Assembly: GCA_022561415.1 (NCBI GenBank)
Contig: JADFRH010000017.1
Location: 1 to 15,282 of the forward strand
Direction of reading: 5' to 3'
DNA length: 15,282 bases
DNA from: Planctomycetota bacterium
GTDB lineage: Bacteria > Planctomycetota > Phycisphaerae > UBA1845
The position numbers were made by a program, and so were the translations under genes. Below are positions 6,058-13,164 of this stretch, piece after piece. The notes under the pieces were generated by a model. It was not told the DNA's origin. It ran no database searches and was given only the letters and a program-made list of their open reading frames with translations. Position 1 is the stretch's first letter, and each line of letters begins with the position of its first letter.

Positions 6058-7181
6058 TGCACAACAGACTCGCAGCGCCAGTAATTCAGAATTCAGAATT
6101 CGGAATTCAGAGTTCTATTTGCGGTCGCTGTCGATCGCTCGTGACGGTCGCGGCGATCATTGTTTCGATCCTCGTGTCGACGCACGGCGCGGGTGGAGAC
6201 GACGCGGTACCGGCCCGTCGGCTACCCGAGGGCATTACGCCGCGAGCACAGATCGCGATCCAGCGAGGACTGAACTATCTCACGCGCCACCAGGCTCGCG
6301 ACGGTGCCTGGACGAACCAGGGACGATACGGCGCCTATCCCATTGCCATGACCTCGCTGGCGGGCTTGGCCCTCTTGATGGACGGCAACACGACCACCCA
6401 GGGACGCTACGCTCCGAACGTCGATCGGGCAGCCAAGTACCTGCTTCGCGCCGCCAAGCCGGACGGTCTGATCGCCAGGCTCGACCGCGCAGCGAGACCG
6501 ATGTACGGGCACGGCTTTTCCATGCTCTTTCTCAGCCAGCTTCACGGCATGGCGGAGGATCCGACACGCGCTGAGATGACCCACAACATCCTGACCCGAG
6601 CGGTCGACCTGACGGCGCGCTCGCAGTCACGCGACGGAGGGTGGTACTACACGCCCGGCGCAAGCCGTGATGAGGGCTCGGTCACGGTCACGCAGGTGCA
6701 GGCGCTTCGTTCGTGTCGCAACGTCGGTATCGCGGTACCGAAGAGGGTGATCGACACCGCGATGGCGTATCTGGCGCAATCGCAGAACAGTGACGGCGGG
6801 ATTCGCTACGCCCTCAGCCACGCCACGGGCAAGTCGCGTCCGGCCATCACGGCCGCCGCCATGTGTTGCTGGTACAATGCCGGGCAATACGCCAACCCGC
6901 GCGCCGCCAAAGCCGCTGCGTTCTGCAAACAGAAGATCAAGCCGCGCGGTGCGGAGGGCGGACACGATTTTTATGCCCACCTCTATTACGCCCAGGCGCT
7001 GTACATATCCAGCGATCCCTATTGGAAGGAATACTTCCCCAAACGGAGGGACTTCTTTCTCGACCGTCAGCGCCCCGACGGATCGTGGTGGGGAGACGGC
7101 GTCGGCGATATCTACGGAACGGCGATCGCGTTGATCGTGCTTCAGTTGCCGTACAATCAGCTACCCATCATGCAGCCGTGA
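6054..7181 (+). CDS. Secreted prenyltransferase/squalene-oxidase repeat (alpha/alpha toroid) protein
   Basis: A 375-residue protein with an export signal (CRSLVTVAAIIVSILVSTHG, about residues 26-45). The toroid fold is built from repeated helix pairs, each opened by a 'Q-x-x-DG-x-W' type loop. These loops are visible at ~80-86 (QARDGAW), ~191-197 (QSRDGGW), ~244-250 (QNSDGGI) and ~339-345 (QRPDGSW). The family covers terpene cyclases, protein prenyltransferases and complement-like proteins. The DxDD cyclase acid motif is absent and I see no zinc-ligand pattern, so an enzymatic cyclase role is not supported; a binding or structural role is more likely. The start overlaps the PQQ stop (ATGA) and has a strong Shine-Dalgarno sequence. 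The N-terminus is unusual: before the signal segment it contains a period-7 tandem repeat encoding IQNSEFGIQSS. A later GTG at 6141 would skip it but leaves no positive n-region. Confidence 0.85.
   Translation: MMHNRLAAPVIQNSEFGIQSSICGRCRSLVTVAAIIVSILVSTHGAGGDDAVPARRLPEGITPRAQIAIQRGLNYLTRHQARDGAWTNQGRYGAYPIAMTSLAGLALLMDGNTTTQGRYAPNVDRAAKYLLRAAKPDGLIARLDRAARPMYGHGFSMLFLSQLHGMAEDPTRAEMTHNILTRAVDLTARSQSRDGGWYYTPGASRDEGSVTVTQVQALRSCRNVGIAVPKRVIDTAMAYLAQSQNSDGGIRYALSHATGKSRPAITAAAMCCWYNAGQYANPRAAKAAAFCKQKIKPRGAEGGHDFYAHLYYAQALYISSDPYWKEYFPKRRDFFLDRQRPDGSWWGDGVGDIYGTAIALIVLQLPYNQLPIMQP
6084..6111 (+). repeat. Four tandem ATTCAGA heptamers
   Basis: Heptamers ATTCAGA, ATTCAGA, ATTCGGA and ATTCAGA run head to tail, followed by a degenerate GTTCT. 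The repeat is AT-rich in GC-rich surroundings and generates overlapping GAATTC sites. It lies within codons ~11-20 of the toroid protein, before the signal peptide, so it adds a variable n-region. Because 7 is not a multiple of 3, loss or gain of a single unit would shift the frame. Confidence 0.75.
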
Positions 7182-7361
7182 GCTCACGGTTGCCCACGGG
7201 GGGACATCGGAGAATCCGTCAAGTATGACGGTCTGGAGAATGATATGAATGACATGAACGCAGCAGAGGGATCGGCGGCGTCCGCCGACGGTGCCGAGCC
7301 GAGGGCTTCAGCCCTCGCGGACTCCGTGCAGGCTAAAGCCTGCGGCTCGCCCCGTCGGAGT
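7182..7361. other. Intergenic region between convergent genes
   Basis: This 180-base stretch lies between the ends of the toroid gene (+) and the lipoprotein gene (-). No gene is supported. A short ORF opening at 7245 only continues as the antisense of the lipoprotein gene. The second half is occupied by the branched palindromic element at 7273-7358. Confidence 0.6.
7273..7358. repeat. Branched palindromic element, possible bidirectional terminator
   Basis: Several nested inverted repeats fit one cloverleaf-like fold. The outer stem is CCGACGG (7285-7291) with CCGTCGG (7352-7358), continued by CGAGCC (7295-7300) with GGCTCG (7344-7349). Inside are two hairpins: GAGGGCTTCAGCCCTC (7301-7316, two-base loop TC) and GCAGGCTAAAGCCTGC (7328-7343, two-base loop AA). 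A competing hairpin CGGCGG/CCGCCG (7273-7287) overlaps the outer stem. It sits between convergent genes, where a transcription terminator or REP element is expected. No T tract follows on either strand. Confidence 0.65.
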
Positions 7362-7790
7362 CTACTGCGGCACCGGCGTGTCGGTTGCGGAGATCCGCAA
7401 CTCGTCGTCGACTACCTCGATGTCGCAGATGGTGGCCGGTACCGTTTCGGTGAAATAGGCCCGGCGCTCGCCGTCGACGGTGCCGAAGCGAACCTGGAAC
7501 GGGCTCCCCGCCCGCAGGAAGTTTCCGTTCACCTCCCAGACGCCGGGCTGAAACGACCGTCCATCCAGTGCCCAGATGATGGTCTTTGTCTGTGTGTCGA
7601 ACCGGACGATCTGATTCTCGACGTCATGAACGTCCGACGTGGAGAATTCGGAGTCCGGATCATGGAACACGGCCAGTGTTGAAGCGCCGTCGTCGTCAGA
7701 CGGCGGGCCAAACAGCAGACCACACCCGGTGGGCAAGACAAAGAGACTCACAAGAGCAAGACACCATCGATGCGTGCGTGAACGCAACAT
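7362..7790 (-). CDS. Small predicted lipoprotein
   Basis: A 142-residue protein that I do not recognise. It starts MLRSRTHRW, followed by a hydrophobic stretch and LPTGC, giving a type II signal peptide with the lipid-bearing Cys at position 23. Position -3 is Pro rather than the usual Leu, so the lipobox is imperfect. The mature part begins with an acidic linker (PPSDDDGAS). It then forms what looks like a small all-beta domain: 'NQIVRFDTQTKTIIWALDG', 'VWEVNGNFLRAGSPFQVRFG' and 'CDIEVVDDELRISATD'. One further Cys lies near the C-terminus. I chose this start because GGGAG at 7801-7797 is six bases upstream; a longer frame to 7826 has no such site and would spoil the signal. It lies 64 bases downstream of the metB-like gene on the same strand, with a hairpin between, so it may be cotranscribed. 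Confidence 0.65.
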   Translation of the reverse strand: MLRSRTHRWCLALVSLFVLPTGCGLLFGPPSDDDGASTLAVFHDPDSEFSTSDVHDVENQIVRFDTQTKTIIWALDGRSFQPGVWEVNGNFLRAGSPFQVRFGTVDGERRAYFTETVPATICDIEVVDDELRISATDTPVPQ

Positions 7791-7796
7791 ATTTTT

Positions 7797-7801
7797 CTCC
7801 C
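7797..7801 (-). promoter_or_regulatory. Shine-Dalgarno sequence for the lipoprotein
   Basis: Read on the minus strand this is GGGAG, six bases before the ATG at 7790-7788. It decides the start in favour of the shorter, signal-peptide-consistent protein. Confidence 0.65.
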
Positions 7802-7817
7802 AATAACAACCGGCAAA

Positions 7818-7837
7818 CACCGGCACGGAGGCCGGTG
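7818..7837. repeat. ACCGGC-core hairpin between metB-like and lipoprotein genes
   Basis: CACCGGC (7818-7824) pairs with GCCGGTG (7831-7837) around a six-base ACGGAG loop. It lies in the 64-base gap between two minus-strand genes. The core stem is the same as in the hairpins at 1322-1335 and 1449-1465. It could reduce read-through or protect the upstream mRNA end. Confidence 0.6.
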
Positions 7838-7854
7838 CTACCTTGTTTGACCCA

Positions 7855-9018
7855 TTACGCCTTGGCCATCGCTTGGTCGAGGTCGGCGATCAGGTCTTCG
7901 ATATCTTCGATACCTACCGATATTCGTACCAGGCTGTCGGTTACACCGCGGGCTTCGCGGACTTCTTTGGGAATCGAGGCGTGGGTCATGATGGCCGGGT
8001 GGCACACCAGCGACTCCACCCCGCCGAGCGATTCGGCCAGCGCGAAAACCTTGATACGCTCGCAGAAGCGAACGGCGGCCTTGTCCTCCTTGAACGCGAT
8101 GCTGACCATCCCGCCGCCACCGCACATCTGCCGCCTGGCGAGTTCGACGTCGGGGTGGTCCCTGCGAAAGGGGTAGATCACCCTGGCGAGCTTGGGATGG
8201 CCACCAAGGTGCTCCGAAACCGCCGCCGCGTTGTGGCAGTGCCGCTCCATGCGAAGGACCAGGGTCTTGATCCCGCGCTGCGCGAGGTAACAGTCGAACG
8301 GTCCGGGCACACCGCCCATCGCGTTTTGCAGGAAGGACACCGGCTCCATCAGCGCTTCATCTTTGGCGATCAGGGCGCCGCCGATCACGTCGGAGTGGCC
8401 TCCGATGTACTTGGTGGTGCTGTGAACCACGTAGTCGGCGCCCAGCGAGATGGGCACCTGAAGGACCGGCGTGGCGAAGGTGTTGTCGACGACGAGTCTT
8501 GCCCCGGCCTCATGGGCGATCTTGGCAATCGCGGCGATATCCAGGCATCGCAGCAGGGGATTCGTCGGCGATTCCAGCCAGACGATTTTGGTCTTGGCGT
8601 CGATGAGGTTCGCAAACGATGACGGGGCCGTGTCGTCGGTCAGGACGGACTCGATTCCGTAGCGCTCAAACACCTGTTTCAGCAGGCGATAGGTGCCGCC
8701 GTAGACGTCGGCGTAGGCGAGCACCTTGTCGCCCGGCGAAAGCGTGGCAAAGACCGCGGCGGTCGCCGCTGAGCCGGAAGCGAACGCGCAACACGCGGCC
8801 CCACCCTCCAGTGAGGCCAGGCACCGCTCGAGTCCCAGCCGGGTTGGATTGCCCGAACGTGAATACTCGAAACCCTTGTGTTTGCCCGGCGATTCCTGCG
8901 TGTAGGTGCTGGTGGGATGAATGGGCGGAACCGTGGCGCCGGTGGCCGGGTCGGGCTCCTGGCCCACGTGGATCGCTCGGGTAGCCAGCCGCCAACCGGC
9001 GCTTTCAAACTCAGTCAT
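7855..9018 (-). CDS. metB: Cystathionine gamma-synthase/lyase-type PLP enzyme
   Basis: A 387-residue Cys/Met-metabolism PLP enzyme of fold type I, full length for the family. Visible motifs are the phosphate-binding Y52-x-R54 with SGNPT, the SGSAA loop near 81, ESPTNP at 149-154, and the aspartate that contacts the PLP ring (D178 in VVDNT). The Schiff-base lysine is K203 in HSTTKYIGGHSDVIGG. The C-terminal signature is 'ESLGGVESLVCHPAIMTH'. The PFDCYLAQRGIKTLVLRMERH stretch is typical of cystathionine gamma-synthase. However, cystathionine gamma-lyase and O-acetylhomoserine sulfhydrylase are close relatives and cannot be excluded by eye, so the metB symbol is a best guess. The enzyme is cytosolic and a homotetramer in this family. 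The minus-strand start at 9018 has AAGGA about ten bases upstream. No other methionine or cysteine genes are adjacent; the small lipoprotein follows. Confidence 0.9.
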   Translation of the reverse strand: MTEFESAGWRLATRAIHVGQEPDPATGATVPPIHPTSTYTQESPGKHKGFEYSRSGNPTRLGLERCLASLEGGAACCAFASGSAATAAVFATLSPGDKVLAYADVYGGTYRLLKQVFERYGIESVLTDDTAPSSFANLIDAKTKIVWLESPTNPLLRCLDIAAIAKIAHEAGARLVVDNTFATPVLQVPISLGADYVVHSTTKYIGGHSDVIGGALIAKDEALMEPVSFLQNAMGGVPGPFDCYLAQRGIKTLVLRMERHCHNAAAVSEHLGGHPKLARVIYPFRRDHPDVELARRQMCGGGGMVSIAFKEDKAAVRFCERIKVFALAESLGGVESLVCHPAIMTHASIPKEVREARGVTDSLVRISVGIEDIEDLIADLDQAMAKA

Positions 9019-9895
9019 ATCATCTCGATCCTTGCGTTAAGTCTTGCGGCAAACCGCTTTGGTGTCGCTTTCTCGGCGGTTTTTCCGGACGTCGCCTCGC
9101 CGATCCAATAGCCCGCTTTGGGTCTTTCCCCTGTCTCATCGCTTCGATCCTCGCCGGAGCGGTTCGGTCCGGGACGCTGCGCGGGAGTGCCGCGACTCAC
9201 TGGGTTCCGAGTAACAAACGGTCCGTCCCAACGGGCGATCGGGCGGGTGTCCCGGAGGTATTGTACCGTAACGGTGTAGCGCGTTGAACCTCTCGCACGG
9301 CGGAATTCGGGCGATGGGTGTCGCCGGGAGCGGGGCGGCCGGGGTCCGATCCGGCGGATCCGGGAAGGTCAATCGTGGTCCGTAAATTGTTGGGAATACT
9401 TCGAGTTTTTCAGGGCTACCGGGTTGTTTTCGGACAGGCGACTTCATAGACTTAGGCGCTCGGCTGGGAAGGGGCTCGTTTCGGGATCGTGGCCGAGCGG
9501 CTCCGGCGGAATTTGCCGGTACGTATCACTTGGGGTGGCCCTGACGTGCCCTGATTCGCGAAGGGTAGTTCGGGTCATGACGAATCCCGCAGCTCTCGTG
9601 AAATGCCGGGATAGCCGACATGACTGAAGCCGATTTCTCGGCGGCGGTCGAGAGCGTGCGACCAGGTGATTGAAGGCCATGACTGTTACACCGACATCTC
9701 GATTCGGCAAGACCGCTACGGGGAACGCGGCGTCCGCCGTAGGCGTGCGTTCTCGGTCTACCAGGATGTTTGATGCGTACCACACCACAAGGATCGTCAT
9801 CCGAACGACCGAGAGCCTGCCGCGCGTGGCGGTAAGGAACCTGTCGGGTTGTTAGGGACGGTCATCTCACTGTGAACAAGGAGAAGGCAAAGGAT
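9019..9895. other. Long divergent intergenic region upstream of metB-like gene and korA
   Basis: These 877 bases between divergent genes contain no ORF I can support. Short frames on both strands have no recognisable protein character. A 17-codon ORF at 9620-9673 (MTEADFSAAVESVRPGD) with GGG eight bases upstream could be a leader peptide but is unproven. Inverted repeats seen are ACCGT-A-ACGGT near 9270, a bulged stem at 9716-9742 (CTACG/CGTAG enclosing GCGG/CCGC with a CGT loop), and TCTCGGT (9751-9757) with ACCGAGA (9808-9814). No T-box, riboswitch or tRNA was recognised, and no clear -35/-10 pair was found for either flanking gene. Confidence 0.5.
9716..9814 (+). promoter_or_regulatory. 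Possible structured korA leader
   Basis: Two stems lie in tandem 80-180 bases before korA: a bulged hairpin at 9716-9742, and a longer-range pairing of TCTCGGT (9751-9757) with ACCGAGA (9808-9814). They could form a folded 5' leader. Each stem is short (7 bp or less of continuous pairing), so chance is possible in GC-rich DNA. Confidence 0.25.
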
Positions 9896-11773
9896 ATGGT
9901 CGTCGCGACCAAAACAGTTAAGACCAGCGGGGAGGCGAAACAATGCGTTTCGCTGGACGAGATTACGGTTCGATTCTGCGGCGATTCCGGCGATGGAATG
10001 CAGCTCGCCGGCACGCAGATGACCAACACATCGGCGATTTTCGGAAACGATGTCAGCACGCTGCCCGATTTTCCCGCAGAAATTCGCGCACCCGCGGGTA
10101 GTGTTGCCGGCGTTAGTGGCTTTCAGCTTCACTTCGGCTCGCACAAGATGCAAACGCCGGGCGATCATGTCAACGCCCTTGTGGCGATGAACCCGGCCGC
10201 GCTGAAATCGAACATCGCCGATCTCGAGGCCGGGGGAATTTTGATCGTCAACGAAGACGCCTTCACGACGGCGAATCTCGCGAAGGCCAAGATGACCGAG
10301 AACCCGCTGGAGGACGGCTCGCTCAACGCCTACCAGCTTTTTCGCGTGCCGATCGACAAGCTCAACGCAGAGGCGTGCAAGGAGTCGGGGTTGACCGGAA
10401 GGGCGGCCGGTCGCTGCAAGAACTTCTATGCCCTCGGGTTGATGTACTGGTTGTACGGTCGGTCCATGGAGCCCACCCTCCGCTGGGTCGAGCAGAAGTT
10501 CGCGGGCAAGGATGCCGTCATCGACGCCAACACCAGGGCCCTCAAGGCGGGATTCTACTTCGGTGAAACCGCCGAGATGTTTCCCGTTCATTATGAGGTG
10601 GCACCCGCGAAGATAGCTTCCGGCAAATACCGAAGTCTCAGCGGCAACGAGGCCATGGCGCTCGGTTTGATCACCGCCGCCCAGCGAGCCGGGAAGACGC
10701 TCTTCTACGGCAGCTACCCGATCACGCCGGCCAGTGACATCCTTCACGAGCTGGCCAAGCACAAGAATTTCGACGTGCGAACGTTCCAGGCGGAGGACGA
10801 GATCGCCGCCGTGACCTCCGTGATCGGTGCGGCGTTCGCGGGAAGCTTCGCCGTCACCGGCACGAGCGGTCCGGGTCTGGCGCTTAAGGGCGAGGGAATC
10901 GGGTTGGCCGTAATGACCGAACTGCCGATCGTCATCATTAATGTGCAACGGGGAGGCCCCAGCACCGGGCTACCCACCAAGACCGAGCAGGCAGATCTCA
11001 ATCAGGCCATGTTCGGGAGAAACGGCGAGGCACCGGTGTGTGTCATTGCCCCGGCGACGCCGGGTGATTGCTTCATCATGGCCATCGAGGCGTTTCGCAT
11101 TGCCACGGAGTTCATGACACCGGTGATTCTCTTGAGCGACGGCTATCTGGCCAACGGCGCCGAACCCTGGAAGATTCCTAGCGTCGATTCTCTGCCGAAG
11201 TTCGACATCAAGCATCCCAAAGCCGGTGGCGATTTCTTGCCCTACCGGCGCAACGAGAAGCTCGTTCGCCCCTGGGCACTGCCCGGGACGGCGGGACTCG
11301 AGCACCGCATCGGGGGCATTGAAAAGGAAGACGGGACGGGCAACGTCTGCTACGATCCGCTCAACCACGAGCACATGGTTCGTACGCGGCGACAGAAAAT
11401 TGACAACATCGCCGAAACGATTCCCGACCTCGAGGTTCAAGGCAGCGACAGCGGCGACATACTCATCTTGGGATGGGGCAGCACCTACGGGGCGATCACC
11501 GCGGCAACCGAACGCCTGCAAGAGAAGGGATTGCGTGTTTCGAGCGCGCACCTTCGCTACCTGGACCCGATGCCTCGGAACACCGGGAAGGTGCTCAAGA
11601 AGTTCGGCCGGGTATTGATACCGGAAATGAACACCGGACAGCTTCTCAGAAATATCCGCGCCACCTACCTTGTGGACGCGGTCGGGCTGAACAAGGTCCA
11701 GGGAAAGCCGTTCATGGTCCAGGAAATCGTGACGAAAATCGAAGAGCTTCTCTCCAACGGAAAAGTATCATGA
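9896..11773 (+). CDS. korA: 2-oxoacid:ferredoxin oxidoreductase, fused gamma-alpha subunit (KorA)
   Basis: A 625-residue subunit of the thiamine-diphosphate enzyme that converts 2-oxoglutarate (or a similar 2-oxoacid) and CoA to acyl-CoA, CO2 and reduced ferredoxin. The gamma domain comes first, with FCGDSGDGMQLAG near residue 28 and the FPAEIRAPAG loop. The alpha (pyrimidine-binding) domain follows, with YPITPASDILHELA near 274, FQAEDEIAAV, GTSGPGLALKGEG near 322 and the CoA/substrate region QRGGPSTGLPTKTEQADL near 350. A C-terminal transketolase-like domain (LILGWGSTYGA... IPEMNTGQLLR) completes it. ATG 9896 is preferred because GGAGAAGG lies nine bases upstream; a GTG at 9872 in frame lacks a good site. 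It overlaps korB by ATGA. Substrate preference is inferred from the KorAB-like architecture; pyruvate or other 2-oxoacid activity cannot be ruled out. Confidence 0.92.
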   Translation: MVVATKTVKTSGEAKQCVSLDEITVRFCGDSGDGMQLAGTQMTNTSAIFGNDVSTLPDFPAEIRAPAGSVAGVSGFQLHFGSHKMQTPGDHVNALVAMNPAALKSNIADLEAGGILIVNEDAFTTANLAKAKMTENPLEDGSLNAYQLFRVPIDKLNAEACKESGLTGRAAGRCKNFYALGLMYWLYGRSMEPTLRWVEQKFAGKDAVIDANTRALKAGFYFGETAEMFPVHYEVAPAKIASGKYRSLSGNEAMALGLITAAQRAGKTLFYGSYPITPASDILHELAKHKNFDVRTFQAEDEIAAVTSVIGAAFAGSFAVTGTSGPGLALKGEGIGLAVMTELPIVIINVQRGGPSTGLPTKTEQADLNQAMFGRNGEAPVCVIAPATPGDCFIMAIEAFRIATEFMTPVILLSDGYLANGAEPWKIPSVDSLPKFDIKHPKAGGDFLPYRRNEKLVRPWALPGTAGLEHRIGGIEKEDGTGNVCYDPLNHEHMVRTRRQKIDNIAETIPDLEVQGSDSGDILILGWGSTYGAITAATERLQEKGLRVSSAHLRYLDPMPRNTGKVLKKFGRVLIPEMNTGQLLRNIRATYLVDAVGLNKVQGKPFMVQEIVTKIEELLSNGKVS

Positions 11774-12789
11774 GCCCCGCAACGACGACCGTGTCCTTGA
11801 CCGCCAAAGATTACGCCAGCGACCAGGACGTACGCTGGTGTCCGGGCTGCGGCGACTATGCCATTCTCGCTCAGATGAAAAAGGTCCTTGCCAAGATAGG
11901 GGCGGTGCCGGAAAAGACCGTATTCGTCTCCGGCATCGGCTGCTCGAGCCGCTTTCCGTATTACATAGACACGTACGGCTTTCACACCATCCACGGGCGG
12001 GCGCCGGCCATCGCCTCCGGAATCAAGATCGCCAATCCCGAGCTTTCCGTGTGGGTCGTAACCGGCGACGGGGACGCACTGAGCATTGGCGGCAATCACC
12101 TGCTCCATGCCATTCGGCGCAACTTGGACATGAACATTCTGTTGTTCAATAACCGGATTTACGGTCTGACCAAGGGGCAGTACTCACCGACTTCGCCCGT
12201 GGGCAAGAAGACCAAGTCGAGCCCGGTCGGTTCGGTGGACTATCCGCTTCATCCGCTGTCGGTGGCAATCGGGGCCGAGGCGACGTTCGTGGCCCGATCG
12301 ATCGACGTCAGTGTAAAGCACCTTCTTTACATTCTCGAGCGAGCGGCTGCCCACAAGGGGACGTCCTTCGTCGAGATTTATCAGAACTGCAACATTTTCA
12401 ATGACCTGGCCTTCGAGTACGCGACCGGCAAAGATACCAAGGACGACACCACGCTCTTCCTCGAGCACAATCGACCGCTCGTGTTCGGAAAAGATCGCAA
12501 CAAGGGCATTCGCCTTAACGGTATGAACCCGGAGATCGTCACGTTGGGCGATGGCATCACCGAAGACGACCTGCTGTTCCACGACGAAGCCTTGGCCGAA
12601 CCGAGCCTGGCCTATCTGCTCAGCCGGATGCATCACCCGGAGTTTCCCGAACCGATGGGCGTCTTCCGCTGTGTCGAGCGGCCGACGTATGAGGACATGG
12701 TCATGGACCAGATCGCCGCCGCCCGCGGTGACACGGTTCCCAGCCTGGATGAGCTGTTCGCCCAGGGCGATGTCTGGACGGTGGACTAA
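11770..12789 (+). CDS. korB: 2-oxoacid:ferredoxin oxidoreductase beta subunit (KorB)
   Basis: A 339-residue beta subunit that carries thiamine diphosphate and a [4Fe-4S] cluster. The cluster cysteines are C24 and C27 (WCPGCGDY), C58 (GIGCSSR) and C207 (YQNCNIF). The thiamine-binding motif is GDGDALSIGGNHLLHAIRRN at 99-118, followed by NNRIYGLTKGQYSPTS. IHGRAPAIASGIK is also typical of KorB and the related pyruvate and indolepyruvate enzymes. The start ATG at 11770 overlaps the korA stop, so the subunits are made in a coupled way; a longer open frame reaching upstream is the +1 shadow of korA. Only two subunits are encoded here. No separate delta (ferredoxin-like) or gamma gene is adjacent, consistent with the two-subunit KorAB form in which KorA carries the gamma domain. 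Confidence 0.93.
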   Translation: MSPATTTVSLTAKDYASDQDVRWCPGCGDYAILAQMKKVLAKIGAVPEKTVFVSGIGCSSRFPYYIDTYGFHTIHGRAPAIASGIKIANPELSVWVVTGDGDALSIGGNHLLHAIRRNLDMNILLFNNRIYGLTKGQYSPTSPVGKKTKSSPVGSVDYPLHPLSVAIGAEATFVARSIDVSVKHLLYILERAAAHKGTSFVEIYQNCNIFNDLAFEYATGKDTKDDTTLFLEHNRPLVFGKDRNKGIRLNGMNPEIVTLGDGITEDDLLFHDEALAEPSLAYLLSRMHHPEFPEPMGVFRCVERPTYEDMVMDQIAAARGDTVPSLDELFAQGDVWTVD

Positions 12790-13102
12790 CGCATAGCGCT
12801 TGCGCGCCAACACCGTGTGGACGTGCGCTCAGTACCGTGGCGGCTTCCCTTTTCGCTGGGCGAGGTAGCCGCGGCGGGACTATGCCGTCACCGGTTCACT
12901 TCCATTTCGCAGATCCACCACGACGAACGAGGCTGATGGATACGGCTATCGGACGTTGCGGTTTCTCCTTCCGTCGGCGTAGTCAACTGACACTTCATCT
13001 CGGTTCGTGTGGGGGCACACAGCCCGCGGACTGGACCTATCCGCCTCTATGAAACGCGGTGTTTGAGAATCGTATCCGCTAGTCTGGTAAGAGGTTGCCG
13101 CA

Positions 13103-13127
13103 CGGCCTTGTCGTTGCTCAAGGGCCG
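13103..13127. terminator. Bulged hairpin just upstream of the promoter
   Basis: CGGCCTTG (13103-13110) pairs with CAAGGGCCG (13119-13127) with one bulged G, around an eight-base loop. It lies nine bases before the -35 box. It could insulate the promoter from upstream transcription, but no T tract follows, so a terminator role is a guess. Confidence 0.3.
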
Positions 13128-13135
13128 TTCCCGCC

Positions 13136-13164
13136 TTGAAACGCCCCGCTCAACGTGCTAAAGT
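13136..13164 (+). promoter_or_regulatory. Sigma-70-type promoter with extended -10
   Basis: TTGAAA (13136-13141) is followed after exactly 17 bases by TAAAGT (13159-13164), with TGC directly upstream of the -10 box (the TGn extension). Spacing is optimal, and the boxes match consensus at 5 of 6 (-35) and 4 of 6 (-10) positions. Transcription would start near 13171 and give a 5' leader of about 150 bases before the ATG at 13319. Confidence 0.5.

Noticed and set aside
7843..8622. 259-codon plus-strand ORF
   Set aside because: Antisense of the metB-like gene, whose catalytic motifs are all present on the minus strand.
9136..9800. Overlapping short ORFs on both strands upstream of korA
   Set aside because: Arginine/proline-rich composition, no recognisable domain, no ribosome site worth calling.
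10391..10415. GACCGG...CCGGTC inverted repeat inside korA
   Set aside because: The residues encoded there (LTGRAAGRCKNF) fit the normal family alignment just before the conserved RCKNF, so the palindrome is most likely chance.
9797..10948. 383-codon minus-strand ORF
   Set aside because: It is antisense to korA, a certain gene; long shadow frames are expected in GC-rich coding DNA.
11473..11769. Upstream extension of korB within korA
   Set aside because: It is the out-of-frame shadow of the korA 3' end; KorB similarity starts just after the ATG at 11770.
12551..12796. 81-codon plus-strand ORF
   Set aside because: Different-frame shadow of the korB 3' end.
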